Part shown: piece after piece, positions 46,261 to 57,222 of the stretch
Position numbering within the stretch: the first letter of the stretch is position 1
Layout: each line of letters begins with the position of its first letter
From: Cubamyces lactineus
Lineage: Eukaryota; Basidiomycota; Agaricomycetes; Polyporales; Polyporaceae
DNA length: 64,000 nucleotides
Direction: 5' to 3'
Assembly (NCBI GenBank): GCA_022376465.1
Contig: JACDTU010000004.1
Span: 372,001-436,000, forward strand
The notes under the pieces: model-generated
What the model was told of the DNA's origin: nothing
The model's database searches: none
What the model saw: only the letters and a program-made list of their open reading frames with translations
Program-made: the position numbers and the translations under genes

Positions 46261-47137
46261 CCGTTACGCTGTCGACTTCTGACACAAGTGAATAATCCTT
46301 GCAGCGATTCTGGACGCCCCCACGGGAGCTGCACGCTGATAACGGGCTGCTTCTCGATGAAGAAAGTGGCCCGCCGAGGTGGGAGTTCTACACGGGACTT
46401 GCACGCAGGTCGTCTCGCTTCAGTAGGCTCCTGCCTTGCTCTGGAAAGCAAAGTGGGGGTGTGAGTCTACGAAGGAGTACGACCACATGTTGTGGCTACG
46501 ACGTGATAGCAGGGTGGTGCCTTTGTAGGTATATGGATGCCATATTCTTCAACGCCAATGACTCCGGGCGCCTTCCACAAGGTTCGTGCTTGTCGCAGTC
46601 TGAGCCCGTCCACTCCAAGTATACTTTGCAATTCCGAGATGGCACGTACGTATCGTCTAGCTGCCGGCGAAGGTATTCGCACTGCAGAATCGCTGTTTGA
46701 ATGACGGCAGTCCATTCTCGAAGTAGGGCTTCTTACCCGGAGCCTGACTGCCGCTTGCCCAGCTGCCACAGATTACATATCAATGGCAACAGCACGCGCC
46801 TTGACAGGCTTCGTATGGAGGACTTCCGTAGTGGGTATTCGGATAGCGTTGCTCTGCTGCCATGATCCACGTTGACGCCTTGCGACAGCGAGAGTCTGAG
46901 CACCGACGACGCGCCCCTCACCAGCAACTTGAAGCGTCTCCGGCACACCTGCTGGCAGCCGCAAGAGCAATCGTAGATGCCCGTAGTCCTTTGCACGGTA
47001 CTAGCTGCCACTAAAGCGTCTTACAATCAGAGGAGTATGACACGTATCATGGACGCTAAATGACTACTGGAACGCCTGATACCAGTGCTGAAGCCCACGG
47101 CCTGCGCGCGACTCACTGAACCCAGGTTCATCTACCC
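46261..47137. other. Duplicated P450 upstream region, displaced by the retrotransposon
   Basis: About 880 nt without a gene. It resembles the region upstream of P450 copy B (about 49370-49990): both contain GACTTC-GACAC-AG, CAGCGATT, GTAGGCTCCTG-CTT and ACGACGTGATAGC in the same order. Together with 38849-38956 it once formed the continuous upstream region of remnant D. The right end is the 3' flank of copy B. Confidence 0.65.
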
Positions 47138-49257
47138 CTAAGCTGCCTCAAAATGCACCGAGTTTTCGCGTTTCTTGAACTGCAGGCTCCCCAACGGTGG
47201 GATGATGTCGAGGCCATAGTAGCTCGGGGTCCACGGCCCGTCGTCGCTCAGCTTGAAGTCGTAGTTCAGCAAGAGGTACGACAGGAGCGATTTGATCTCG
47301 TTCGCGACGAAGAACCGCCCGGGGCTGGGATGTGTTGTGACGTCCATGAGTATCCTTCACTGAAAAATCAATGACGAATAGTTACTACTGACCAGGCGTG
47401 TCTCCCGTGACCGAATGGCATGTACTTGACCGAGGTGTGAACGAGCTGGTGCTTCGTGGCTTCGCCCTCCGCTTCACGCATGCGCGCAAACCGGAAGGGG
47501 TCGAATCGGTCAGCATCGTCGTATAGTGCGCTGTCATTGTGCATCGCATCCGTCGCCGCTACGATCATGGTGTCCCGCGGGATAACGGTGCCGTCACGCA
47601 ACTTGATGTCCTTCAACGCCCTGCGCAACAAGGTCACTAACAAGAGCCATGTTAGGGCAGGATCTGGCATGCGGAACAGAGAACACTCGCATACCTGTAC
47701 CGATGTTCGACTGGCGTAGGATTTCCTTCAGGAAGCTGTCGAGCTTCCACATTTGTCCGAAAGAGGCCTTCGTCCATCCTTCCTCTTCGATGACTGACTG
47801 GATCTCCTTACGTAGTGGCTCAATATACTCCGGGCTTTGAGCCAGGAGGAAGAGCGCAATCGTAACACTCTAGAAATGTGCGTGTGAGCATCTGCAGCGT
47901 CTCTGCAGGCAAACTCGCGGCTGACCATGGACGTAGTATGAATTGAGGCAAGGTTGATGCTCATGAGACGTGCCGCTATATCAAAGTCCGTCTCTCCCTC
48001 AGGTACAGCAATGTCCAAGATCCACTGCAAAAGATCGCTCTGCACCAAAGAAGATGAACAAAACTGCAAAGAATTCCCTCAACGGAACGGCGACGTACCG
48101 GCTTGTCCTGCCAGTCATCTCCCCACTTCGCCATTTTCGCCTTTCGCTCATCGATTATAGGTTTCAGGATGGGCACGCTCTTGCGCAGAGTCTTCCGGGC
48201 GTCACTGAACAGCAGGGCAGCGATCCTACGATAGTTGCGGATTGAGCACGAGAACAGTCAAGTTCAGGAGGTACATTGCACTCACGGCTTGAATATACCA
48301 GGGAGTTTTTGTAAGAATTTCCCGTCATTCATCAGGTCAATCGTATAAGAGATGGCATAGTCCAAATATTCCTCGTTGCGACCTGCATGAGATTCAATGA
48401 GCATTAAGAGAGATTACGCGTAGCGCAGCACGACTGACATGCCGGGAGGCCAACGAAGACCCGGCTCGAAGCGCGGGCTACGACTTTCTGCATCGCCGTG
48501 AGGACATGCACTTTCGTCCATTCTAGTACCATTCGTCGTCAGCCATCACCGCTTTTCCGTGTACCATGCGCGCAAAGTATACCTGAGCCTTTCGTGAGAA
48601 TATGTTCAGGTACAGCCAAAGTGAGCTCGTCGATCACGTCGGGCAGGATCACTTTGATGTTGTGTGTGAGCTCATTCTTGACAAGATCGACATGGTACTG
48701 ATGTTTGGCCGCCTTGGAGCCCATGACCAACTCCAGCTGTAGGCTCTGTAGGATGTATTACTTACTCAGTATACAGTACTATACAAGGTGCAGCAGGAAG
48801 AACCATACTGACCTGGGAGAAGACCTCTGAGAGCGAGAGCTCATCATCGCGCCAGCTCCTGATCTCCTCGACGAGACTTGGTCCAGAAACGACGTACAGC
48901 CATTGATCCGACATGGCGACCTTGAACACCGAACCATAATACTGTGTCGAGTAGCAAAGAGCACACATGCGTCGATCAGACAGCGCCAGTTGGAGCTATG
49001 AGCGCTGCGCACCTTCTTGTATCCCTCCCGCAAGAGCCTCCTGCCGTTCTGCATAAACTTACGACCTGCCAAGTACGACAGGATTGGTAGCGATGAGCTT
49101 CCCACCGACGGAACGGCATGGAGCTATTCACCTAGATCTCAGCAGAGAATAGGCTACCAAGTATTATGATGGGACTTACTGGGCTCAAGCGCCATTTGAC
49201 TATAGATGCGAGAAGGACCGCGGCGAGGGCCCATAGAACAGAGGCTGTGTCCAGCAT
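47138..49257 (-). CDS. Cytochrome P450, copy B (intact)
   Basis: Haem monooxygenase, paralogue of copy A. The ATG at 49257 begins the anchor MLDTASVLWALAAVLLASIV. Exons join in phase through VPSVGSSSLPILSYLAGRKF, YYGSVFKVAMSDQWLYVVSG, LPDVIDELTLAVPEHILTK, RASSRVFVGLP, SDLLQWILDIAVPEGETDFD, LASIHTTSM and KLDSFLKEILRQSN. The last is the K-helix, E-x-x-R. Next come ALKDIKLRDGTVIPRDTMIV, the meander FDPFRFARMREAEGEATKHQ and the haem loop FGHGRHACPGRFFV, with the Cys codon split TG|C by an intron. The stop is at 47138, after NSVHFEAA. I found no lesion. It is closest to pseudogene C and remnant D, indicating local tandem duplication. Substrate unknown. Confidence 0.88.
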
Positions 49258-50517
49258 GCTGAGGCGATCCGGCAGCACGACGAGCACACTAGCGCGAAAA
49301 GGGAGGGGGAGTCGGAGGTCGAGGTGTCGATCGGCAGCCAGTGGGAACGCTTCACATAATAAGCGTATGCACGCCGCTGACTTCCGACACGAGCGAACAT
49401 CCGGACAGCGATTGTGAGGTATTCCATGCGAACTGCGCGCCGGCATGCGGCTTGCTTTCCGCGGGGAAGCAGCCCGCTTAGGTGAGCGTTTTACGCGGGC
49501 AGGTCGTCCCGCGTAGGCTCCTGTCTTACTTGGAGGGCGGGACGGGAGTACGAATTCAGGAGGAGGCGACCGCCGCATGCTGTGGTCACGACGTGATAGC
49601 GAGGTGGTGCCATCGTAGGCATACCATTACTATTCACCACCAATGAGCGCCCTCCGCCTCTGCCATCATCCAGGCAACACGGCGTGGGGACATACGTCCC
49701 GAATTCCCGACTGAATGGCCATACCGTACGACGGTGGAATCGTTCGATGAACAACGGCAATCGGCTCCTCGAGTGCGAGGAACGTCATATTACCCCGAGC
49801 CCGGGTGCCGCTTGCATAAACACCTCAGGTCATCTGCCAAGGGCAACCGCACGCGAGTTCGCACGCTGGGAACAGGATTGTCCACTACAGTTCTGGATAC
49901 TGGCAGTTCTGAAAAGTATTAGCAGCACATTGAAACACTGATTACCAACGAAATCGACCTGTTATAGCACATCCAAGCATGTTCAGAAGTTCAAGCTGGA
50001 GCAGGACCGGGCCGGTGACACGAAGTCGTTACGGAAGCTGCCAGTGTGCTAGTCTGTGGGGGTTCAGAACAACAAGCTTGGAGAATAGCAAGACTGCTAG
50101 ATCTAACATCTGCGTACGAGGTGGTATACATCAGACTTGCGATTGGTAGGCACATTGCGGTTTAAGCGCTCGCTAGTCTCCCCTAGGCAGACGTACCGAG
50201 GCGCTGCTATTGAGGGGAGGAACGAGCGCCACCAACAGCGCTCGCTAAGCTCTGCTCAACTTCAGCGCCGGTATTAGTACAACATATTATGAACGCTGGG
50301 TGCGAATATAACCACCGTTGTCATTCTATCGTGATCCAATACAAGGACGCGAGTTCTCGTGCGAGCCACAAACTGGACGCCTTGTTCGTAATAGTAATGA
50401 CCCGAAGAGCACCGTATGTATCGCAATCTGTAGTAGGTGGAGTGCTCAAAACTCGGGCCTTTGCCCCGCGTCGGGCCCGCGAGCTAATCATCATGCCAGG
50501 TACACCTGTTTCAACCC
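49258..50517. other. Upstream region of P450 copy B
   Basis: About 1.26 kb. The first 700 nt is the promoter-proximal block that is duplicated upstream of remnant D. The rest is unassigned spacer before the 3' end of pseudogene C. No gene is called. Confidence 0.5.
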
Positions 50518-52375
50518 CTAAGCCGCCTCGTAATGCACCGAGTTTTTGCGTTTCTTGAACAGGAGGCTCCCCGACAGGAGAATGATGTTCATGCCGTGGC
50601 AGCTTGGGGTCCGCAGCCCGTCGTCGCTCAGCTTGAGGTCGAAGTTCAGCAGGAAATACGACAACAGCGACTTGAGCTCGTTCGCGACGAAAAACCGCCC
50701 GGGGCTGGAGTGCATAACGACGTCCCTGAGTATATTATTCGTTAAAACGACAAGGGGCGAAAACTGACCAGGCGTACCTCCCGTATCCGAAGGATAAATA
50801 GTTGTGCGAGGCGTGCATGAGCTGGTGCTTCGTGGCCCCGGCCTTTGCTTCACACATATGCGCAAACCGGAACAGGTAAAATCGTCCAGCATTGTCGTAC
50901 AGTGCGCTGTCATGGTGCATTGCATCCGACGCCGCAGCGACCAGCCCACCTCGTGCGATCACAGTGCCATCGCTCAGCCTGATATCCTTCAACGCCCTGC
51001 ATACCATAATCACTGAGAGGCGACGGCTGTATTAGGAGGCAGCTCTCACACGCAGATCGGAGAACACTTGCGTACCTGTATCAATGTTCGAGTGGCGTAG
51101 GATCTCCTTCAGGAAGCTGTCGAGTTTCCACATTCGTCCGAAAGAGGCCTTCGTCCATCCTTCGTCTTCAATGACTGACTGCATCTCCTTACGCAGTGGC
51201 TCGATATACTCTGGGCTCTGAGCTAGGAGGAAGAGCACGATCGTAACACTCTAGAAATGTGCGTGTGAGTATCTGAACACGCGAGAATCGCCGCAGATAA
51301 GCTCGTGGCTGACCATGGACGTAGTATGAATTGAGGCAAGGTTGATGCTCATGAGACGTGCCGCTATATCAAAGTCCGTCTCTCCCACGGGTACAGCGAT
51401 GTCCAGGATTCACTGCAACAGATCGCTCTGCAAAAGAAGATGAACAAAACTGCAAAGAATTCCCTCAAACGGAATGGCAACGTACCGACTTGTCCTGCCA
51501 GTCATCTCCCCGCTTCGCCACTTTTGCCTTTCAGTCGTCAATAATGGGCTTCAGGATGGGTACGCTCTTGCGCAGAGTCTTCCGGGCGTCACTAATAGCA
51601 GTGCGGTGGTCCTATGAAACGTGTCTTGAGTAACATGGCAGCACACAGATCTTCCGGGCGTGTTGTACTCACAGCTTGAGAATCCGCGGGAACTTATGGA
51701 GGTATTTGACGTCGTTCATGAGATCAACTGTGTGAGAGATGGCATAATCTGGATACTCTCGGTTACGACCTGCATTGGGCTCGATTAGCTTGATAAGTAA
51801 CACGCACGCGCAGAGCAACGCGACTGACACGCTGGGAGAACAAGAACACGACTGGAAATGCGGGGCTATGACCTGCTGCATCGTTGTGAAGACGTGCACC
51901 GTCGGCCACTCTGGTTTTGTTCATCGTTAGCCATCACTGTGTATCTCTCTAGTAAATTCGCAATGCATACCTGATGATCTCAGTCTGTAGTATCTGTGGA
52001 TTGTAAGAGTCCTTCAATTTGTATACAATGTGCGGCGGGACGACGCATGCTGACCTTCGAGAAAGCCGCCGAAAGCGATAGCTCGTCATGATTCATCATG
52101 CCAGCTCCCGATCTCCCTGACGAGACTCGGCCCGGAAACGACGTACAACCATTGGTCCGACATGGCAACTTGAACACTGAGCCATAGTACTGTATCGAGG
52201 AGTATGCAAGCATTTATCAGCTCCAAGCCATCACGCGGGTTTGTTATGAGCACGGCGCACCTTGTTGTATCCCTCTCGCAACAGCTTCCTACTGTTCTGC
52301 ATGAAGTTACGCCCTGCAAAGTATGACAAGATTGGCAGCGATGAGCCGCCCATCGTCGGAATGGCATGGATCTAT
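50518..52375 (-). pseudogene. Cytochrome P450 pseudogene C
   Basis: Colinear with copy B but broken. Lesions seen against copy B: TGG to TGA at 51410-51412 (in the DLLQWI motif), CGA to TGA at 51531-51533 (after KPIID), a one-base loss in the exon beginning YYGSVFK (near 52168), and a seven-base insertion shortly after (near 52085-52095). The first exon encoding the membrane anchor is not recognisable. The C-terminal half is better kept: ALKDIRLSDGTVIARG, KHQLMHASHNYLSFGYGRYA, then CPGRFFVANELKSLL after the TG|C intron, and the stop at 50518. The meander carries substitutions (FYLFRFAHM for FDPFRFARM). It is a dead duplicate, not a gene fragment moved by retroposition, since intron positions are retained. 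Confidence 0.88.
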
Positions 52376-52886
52376 TGTCCTGATTTCAGCCAGCACGCGA
52401 CTTCGCAGGGCCCGAGCTGGCCGTCTTCGCAAGACTCGAATGAAGCAATAACTGCCATAGTGAGCATGAGTCCCGCGACAACATTGCTCCGCTAGTCCTG
52501 TAATAGCTTGACTTACCCGAGACTGCAGGTATTGTACCGGTGATGGTTTGTGATAAGTAGTGACAAGTAGCAGCGCCCACTGGCAGCACCGCTTGAGTCC
52601 GCTTGAACCGCTTGAGCATCTATGACGTACGACTCGGAGGCTTATACTGCTAGTACTACTCGCATCGTGACACACACTTATATACCTACGATTCAGCTGA
52701 GGGGCTTGCAGGCTATCCACAACTGAGAACAGAATGTCCAAACTACATGATCTGCGTGTGGCGCTCACTAATTCTACACTACGCAGTCCGAAGTCCGAGT
52801 ACAGGGAATGTGATGATCAGGCACCATCCTACTATGTGCGCGCAAGTCCACATCTACGTCGGAAGCACAGCCGTGTACCTTTCCAT
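52376..52886. other. Spacer right of the P450 array
   Basis: About 500 nt. It would correspond to the missing first exon and promoter of pseudogene C, but no clear anchor exon is visible. No other gene is seen. Confidence 0.4.
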
Positions 52887-53928
52887 CTACACTGATCCAG
52901 CTTTCTCCAAGACAGAATATCCAGTAGACGCTCTTTGGTCCGTGGCCTGCACAACTTCCTGCCCGGTCCCCGAAGTGCCGGACTCCCCGCCAGCGGCCTC
53001 CCCCCTGGCGCTTCCGCGAGACGACAGGTCCTCGTATGCCGGAGGAAGCGAGCTGCCTGCCGCCGACTTATAGCTCCACCTCCCCGACGTGTACGCCGAG
53101 CTCATGGGGACGAATGGCCTCGGACTCGCGGAGGCAGGCAGAGGTGGCAGCGCGCGCTCGACGTCTGGTTTTGTATACCCCATCGATCTGGTGGTGTACA
53201 CGGAATCGCGGATCGTGTCTATCGCCATTGAACCATGGAGGCTCGGGACGTCCGAGGGCACCGGGGAAGCGTTGTCCCTTTGGCGGGTGTGACTGATAAT
53301 GTATGGCCTTGGCTCCAGCGAGGGCGGCCAGCGCTGTGCGTCTGAGTCTATGAGGAGAGCGAGCCGTCAGTCACCGTATTGGCGAGATACATTACGTAGC
53401 GTAGCGGGCTCGGACACGAGTGAGAGCAACAGAAGCATCGGGAACATACTTGCCTTGGCTGATGCTTTCGAGAACGTCCCCAAAGTCGATACTTGCGCTG
53501 GAGGGCATAGGAGCGGGGTCTAGGAAGGGGTTCTCAGCGCGGCGGAGCCAGAGGAGGAGCCATGCCAGGAGAATGACGGCCAGTAACAAGAAACCGGCGA
53601 TGATGGACGCTGCGACGATGCCTATGCGCAGGGCGGCATAGTCGGAGCTGCCACCAGTGGACGCGAGCTGAATGCGAATATCAGTCATGGTTACGGTCCT
53701 GTAGACCGTGATTGTAGCGAGGAGGTCCGTTATACTGGCTGTGTCCGTAATACTTGTTGTCACGGTTGCGCTAGAAATGTCGGTCGAGGCCGCCGTTTGT
53801 GTGCTGGCCACGGATAGCATGTCGGAATACATGTTATCAGTCATCATGGTGGCCATAACGGACGGACAGATCCCTAATACCACGACCGTGGACACAATAA
53901 GACTTGTTATCGCGTTGAGATATCGCAT
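52887..53928 (-). CDS. Single-pass membrane protein with a GC-AG intron, unknown function
   Basis: Two exons, 53454-53928 and 52887-53347, give 311 residues. Exon 1 starts at the ATG at 53928 with a signal-anchor or signal peptide (MRYLNAITSLIVSTVVVLGI). A Thr/Ser-rich outer segment follows, then a transmembrane helix (IVAASIIAGFLLLAVILLAWLLLWL) and ENPFLDPAPMPSSASIDFGD. The donor is AAG|GCAAGT, a GC-type site that otherwise matches consensus perfectly; using it puts exon 2 in frame (DAQRWPPSLEPRPYIISHT). The nearby GTATGT donor gives the wrong phase. If unspliced, the protein would end 19 codons later (TRVRARYAT). The tail contains SLPPAYEDL, a PPxY-type motif that could recruit a HECT ubiquitin ligase. 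Family not recognised. Confidence 0.65.
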
Positions 53929-55331
53929 GACGGCCGGGCCTAGTAGCGGGGACGAAGGAGATGTATATCTGGCGCTGTAGATACACGAATGAACTGTGTA
54001 TCAACATGGCAGATGTGCTTTGGCAGAAACCCACCAGGACGATCTACGCTCGGCGCATTACACAACCAGCGAGGCTCCGGGCCTTGAATGTGGAGGGAGA
54101 CAAAGAGGTCTAGACTGTGCTCCCTGGATGCCATGCCTGCGACGGAGGGAAGTGTATGTAGCATGGATACATTGTTCCACCGAGAACTTGGGCCGCAGGG
54201 TACTTGTATCTTTCGACGTTAGATGACCGGGACATGGTTGACCAGGAGATAGCGGTTGGTGGTGGCAATGATTGATTATATCATGTTTGACTGCGAAGAG
54301 CCGTCATATGACAACCACTACCGTGCGCATCCTGCTGTATCAGTACAATAAACAGCTTCAGAGGTTATCTGCGGGACCGTATGGCAGGTGAAACGCTTCG
54401 TTTAGCGACTGTTTGAAAGCCAACTTACAGAGAGCATGTACCTACATGTACGTCTGCGTATCGGAGTTGATGGTGCCGGATACCTAGAACATGGGCTCAG
54501 GAGGGGAATATGTCATCTGAGCGGAAAGTGAAATTGCTGTTAGAATTCAGCACTCCGAGATTTGTAATTACAGGGCAAGCGAGAGACGTACACTGTCGTA
54601 TTCCCGTCAATATTGGTCACAATGGACATTTGCTGTGCACATGCAATGTGCACTGGCGAAGATCTTGTCTACTACTGTCAGGGCTAACGATGGACGTGCC
54701 TGTTCGTTGACGACGGGGCGGCGTCAAGCCTGTATAGGTGATCGGAGCAAAGCGCAGGGCAGCATGCGCTCAGATCTGGTGATAGCTATCGTAGGTTCTT
54801 CTCCCCGCTCAGACGTAGTCGCAAATATCAGGAAGACATGCGAAAGCGCACATGAGGAGCGGAAGCCAGTGACCAAGGGGGAACGGCACAAGACGAGCGG
54901 TTGCTACATCGGGCGTCTTTGGGTGCTGAGCCAATCAGATCCATCGTGTAACTCAATCGGGAGCGAGAGCGGTGCATGTGAAATCGCGACCTTCCCTCTC
55001 GGCGGGACGCTCGACGCGCCTGTCTGTTCACGGTACCCTGCCTGCTCGTTACTATCCTCTCCTGCGTACAGCCAGCGGCTGCTCTGACACCCCACGACGC
55101 TCGCTTTGTCTCCTTCGGGCCCTGGACCACAAATGGCCGGACATATTCTGGGCTCGGGCGCTGCAGCGGGGACTAGATATAGGCGTAGCGCGGCCGACGA
55201 GTCTATCGGCGTGCATCGTCAATTGCGTAATGGAACCGGACTCACCACTCTCCCCCTTCACCCTCTCCTTTCTCTCCTCTCTCTCTCTCCCAAGTCTGCC
55301 AAAGACCACCGCCCAGCATAGCTATCCACAC
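53929..55331. other. Intergenic region before the ceramidase gene
   Basis: About 1.4 kb, divergent spacer between the membrane protein (minus) and ceramidase (plus). Short frames only. A pyrimidine-rich tract (CTCTCCTTTCTCTCCTCTC type, near 55262-55290) precedes the ceramidase ATG, typical of a fungal transcription start region. Confidence 0.4.
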
Positions 55332-56610
55332 ATGGCGGCCTTCGCTAATGTCACCGCAGGAGCTTTCCTCTCCAGCCGTGCCTTTTGGGGGCCCGTCACT
55401 GCCACTCTCGATTGGTGCGAAGTAAGCCACCGTCTACTCGGGTCCTAGCCGGCATCGGGCTCATTTCGCATCTTCACACCCCACTCCGCGTTCGCAGGCA
55501 AACTACCAGTTCTCGCGTTACATTGCAGAGGCCGCCAATACCTTCTCAAACATCTTCACCGTCGCCCTTGCCGTATACGGCTCATGGCAATCCATTTCAG
55601 AGAAACTTCCACCACGCTACTTGGCGGGATGGATGGTGCGTACTTGAAAATCTTACATCGTCATTGTGAGCCTGAGTATGCAACGCAATTGTAGGGCTTT
55701 GCGTTGGTCGGCATAGGCAGCTTTATCTTCCATGCTACCCTCCTCTTCGAGGCTCAACTTATGGACGAGCTACCGATGGTATACGTCGCGAGCTACTGCT
55801 GCGCTATCTTATTCGACACTTCCCGAGGGTTTAGCTTTAGAGATTCAAATGCCCTGCAGCTTTCCATCATCTTCTTTGCTTTTAACGTTCTGTTCACATG
55901 GTCATAGTACGTCCCCACTACTTCCTCTCACGATCTCACCCGAGACTGAATGGACGCGCAGCTACCTCTCGCGCGACCCCGTCTATCACCAGGTTGTCTT
56001 TGCGAGCATCATGTTCATCACGCTGTTCCGCACGTTGTATCTGCTGCGGAACGGCGAGATTGCGAAGAGGTTACCTCTTGGTCCCCGCTCGACCGTAACG
56101 CATCTTTTCTTGACCGGTGCTGGGACGTTCGCCTTCGGGTTCCTCGTCTGGAACCTTGACAACGTTTTCTGCTCGACGGTCACGCAATGGAAGAACTCTA
56201 TTGGCTGGCCTGCTGCATTTGTCCTCGAGGGTGAGCATATACGTCATGTTTTCCGCCGGCGCGCCCCGATCGCTGACCTCACCCTAGGTCATTCTTGGTG
56301 GCACATATTAACGGTGAGTCGCGCATGAGTAATCCCTCAGCTCATCAGTGACGAAATGGACGTCTAACAGGCGACCGGAACGTACCTCATGCTGGTCGGG
56401 AATACATGTACGTGCGCTCCGTCTCTAATCATAGCCCGACAGCTGACCTCCTTGTTTCCAGACCTGTAAGCGATATTTTCGGAGCTCACGAATAAGTCTA
56501 ATCATAGAATCAGAACGTTGTGCATCAAGGACGAGCACGCCAACTATGCGGTCAAGAAGTTCCTCGGGATCCCTCGCCTCGTCCGCGCACAGAAGGTGAA
56601 GAGCCAATAG
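55332..56610 (+). CDS. YPC1: Alkaline ceramidase (CREST family)
   Basis: Seven-transmembrane hydrolase of the ER/Golgi that cleaves ceramide or phytoceramide to the long-chain base and a fatty acid. The ATG at 55332 starts MAAFANVTAGAFLSS. Several short introns follow. Exon 1 ends TATLDWCE at 55421 and exon 2 begins ANYQFSRYIAEAANTFSNIF, the family signature. Then come GWMGFALVGIGSFIFHATL (first zinc His plus the conserved Ser), QLMDELPMVYVASYC (metal-site Asp) and SYYLSRDPVYHQVVFASIMF. Near the end GHSWWHILTATGTYLM carries two more zinc His residues. It ends at 56610 after VRAQKVKSQ. Complete and probably active. Confidence 0.93.
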
Positions 56611-57222
56611 GCTCGAAGATTACCCATCTATCTGCGCCTTCGTACAATGTTCATGCCCGCCGGACCCAAAGACATGCTCATGACATGCCCGGACATGGTG
56701 GTATACAGCTCTCCATGCGTCGTTCTCATGTCTTGTAACGCCCATCACGATCTTCCCCCCTGTATCTCCACACTATCTCCTCAAGCCTCATCACTATACA
56801 ACACCTACAAGTATTGTTTGTGTCAAATGCTTTGTTTACAGTTCAGCGGTATTTATGGTAGAGATCGCATGTTTAACTTGCGTACCAAAGTACCACTCGT
56901 TTCGCCTCGCGCTTCTTCACTCGTTGCACATGGTAAGAATAAAGCGGACGGACCTCCACGTCCAGGTCGGTGGCCAGAAGTCAGCAAGCTACTTGGTGAC
57001 TTCAATGGTCTTGAGCATTGAGCGCTTAGCGCTTAGAATGATCAAATGGGCGCCTATTTGTAGGCGATAACGTGACTCAACACGCGTCACGACGCGATTG
57101 TGGCTACGTCCGTGTTTCTGCCGCCGTGAGTCTTCTCGACTACAGCCATCATCCTGTATTGCCCGCTTCCCCTAGCTTTGTCACGATAACCCCTCATATC
57201 ACTGCTCTCGAAGTAACGAAAG
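56611..57222. other. Intergenic region between ceramidase and the BRCA2-like gene
   Basis: About 600 nt with the ceramidase 3' UTR and the promoter of the BRCA2-like gene. No gene is called. Confidence 0.4.
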
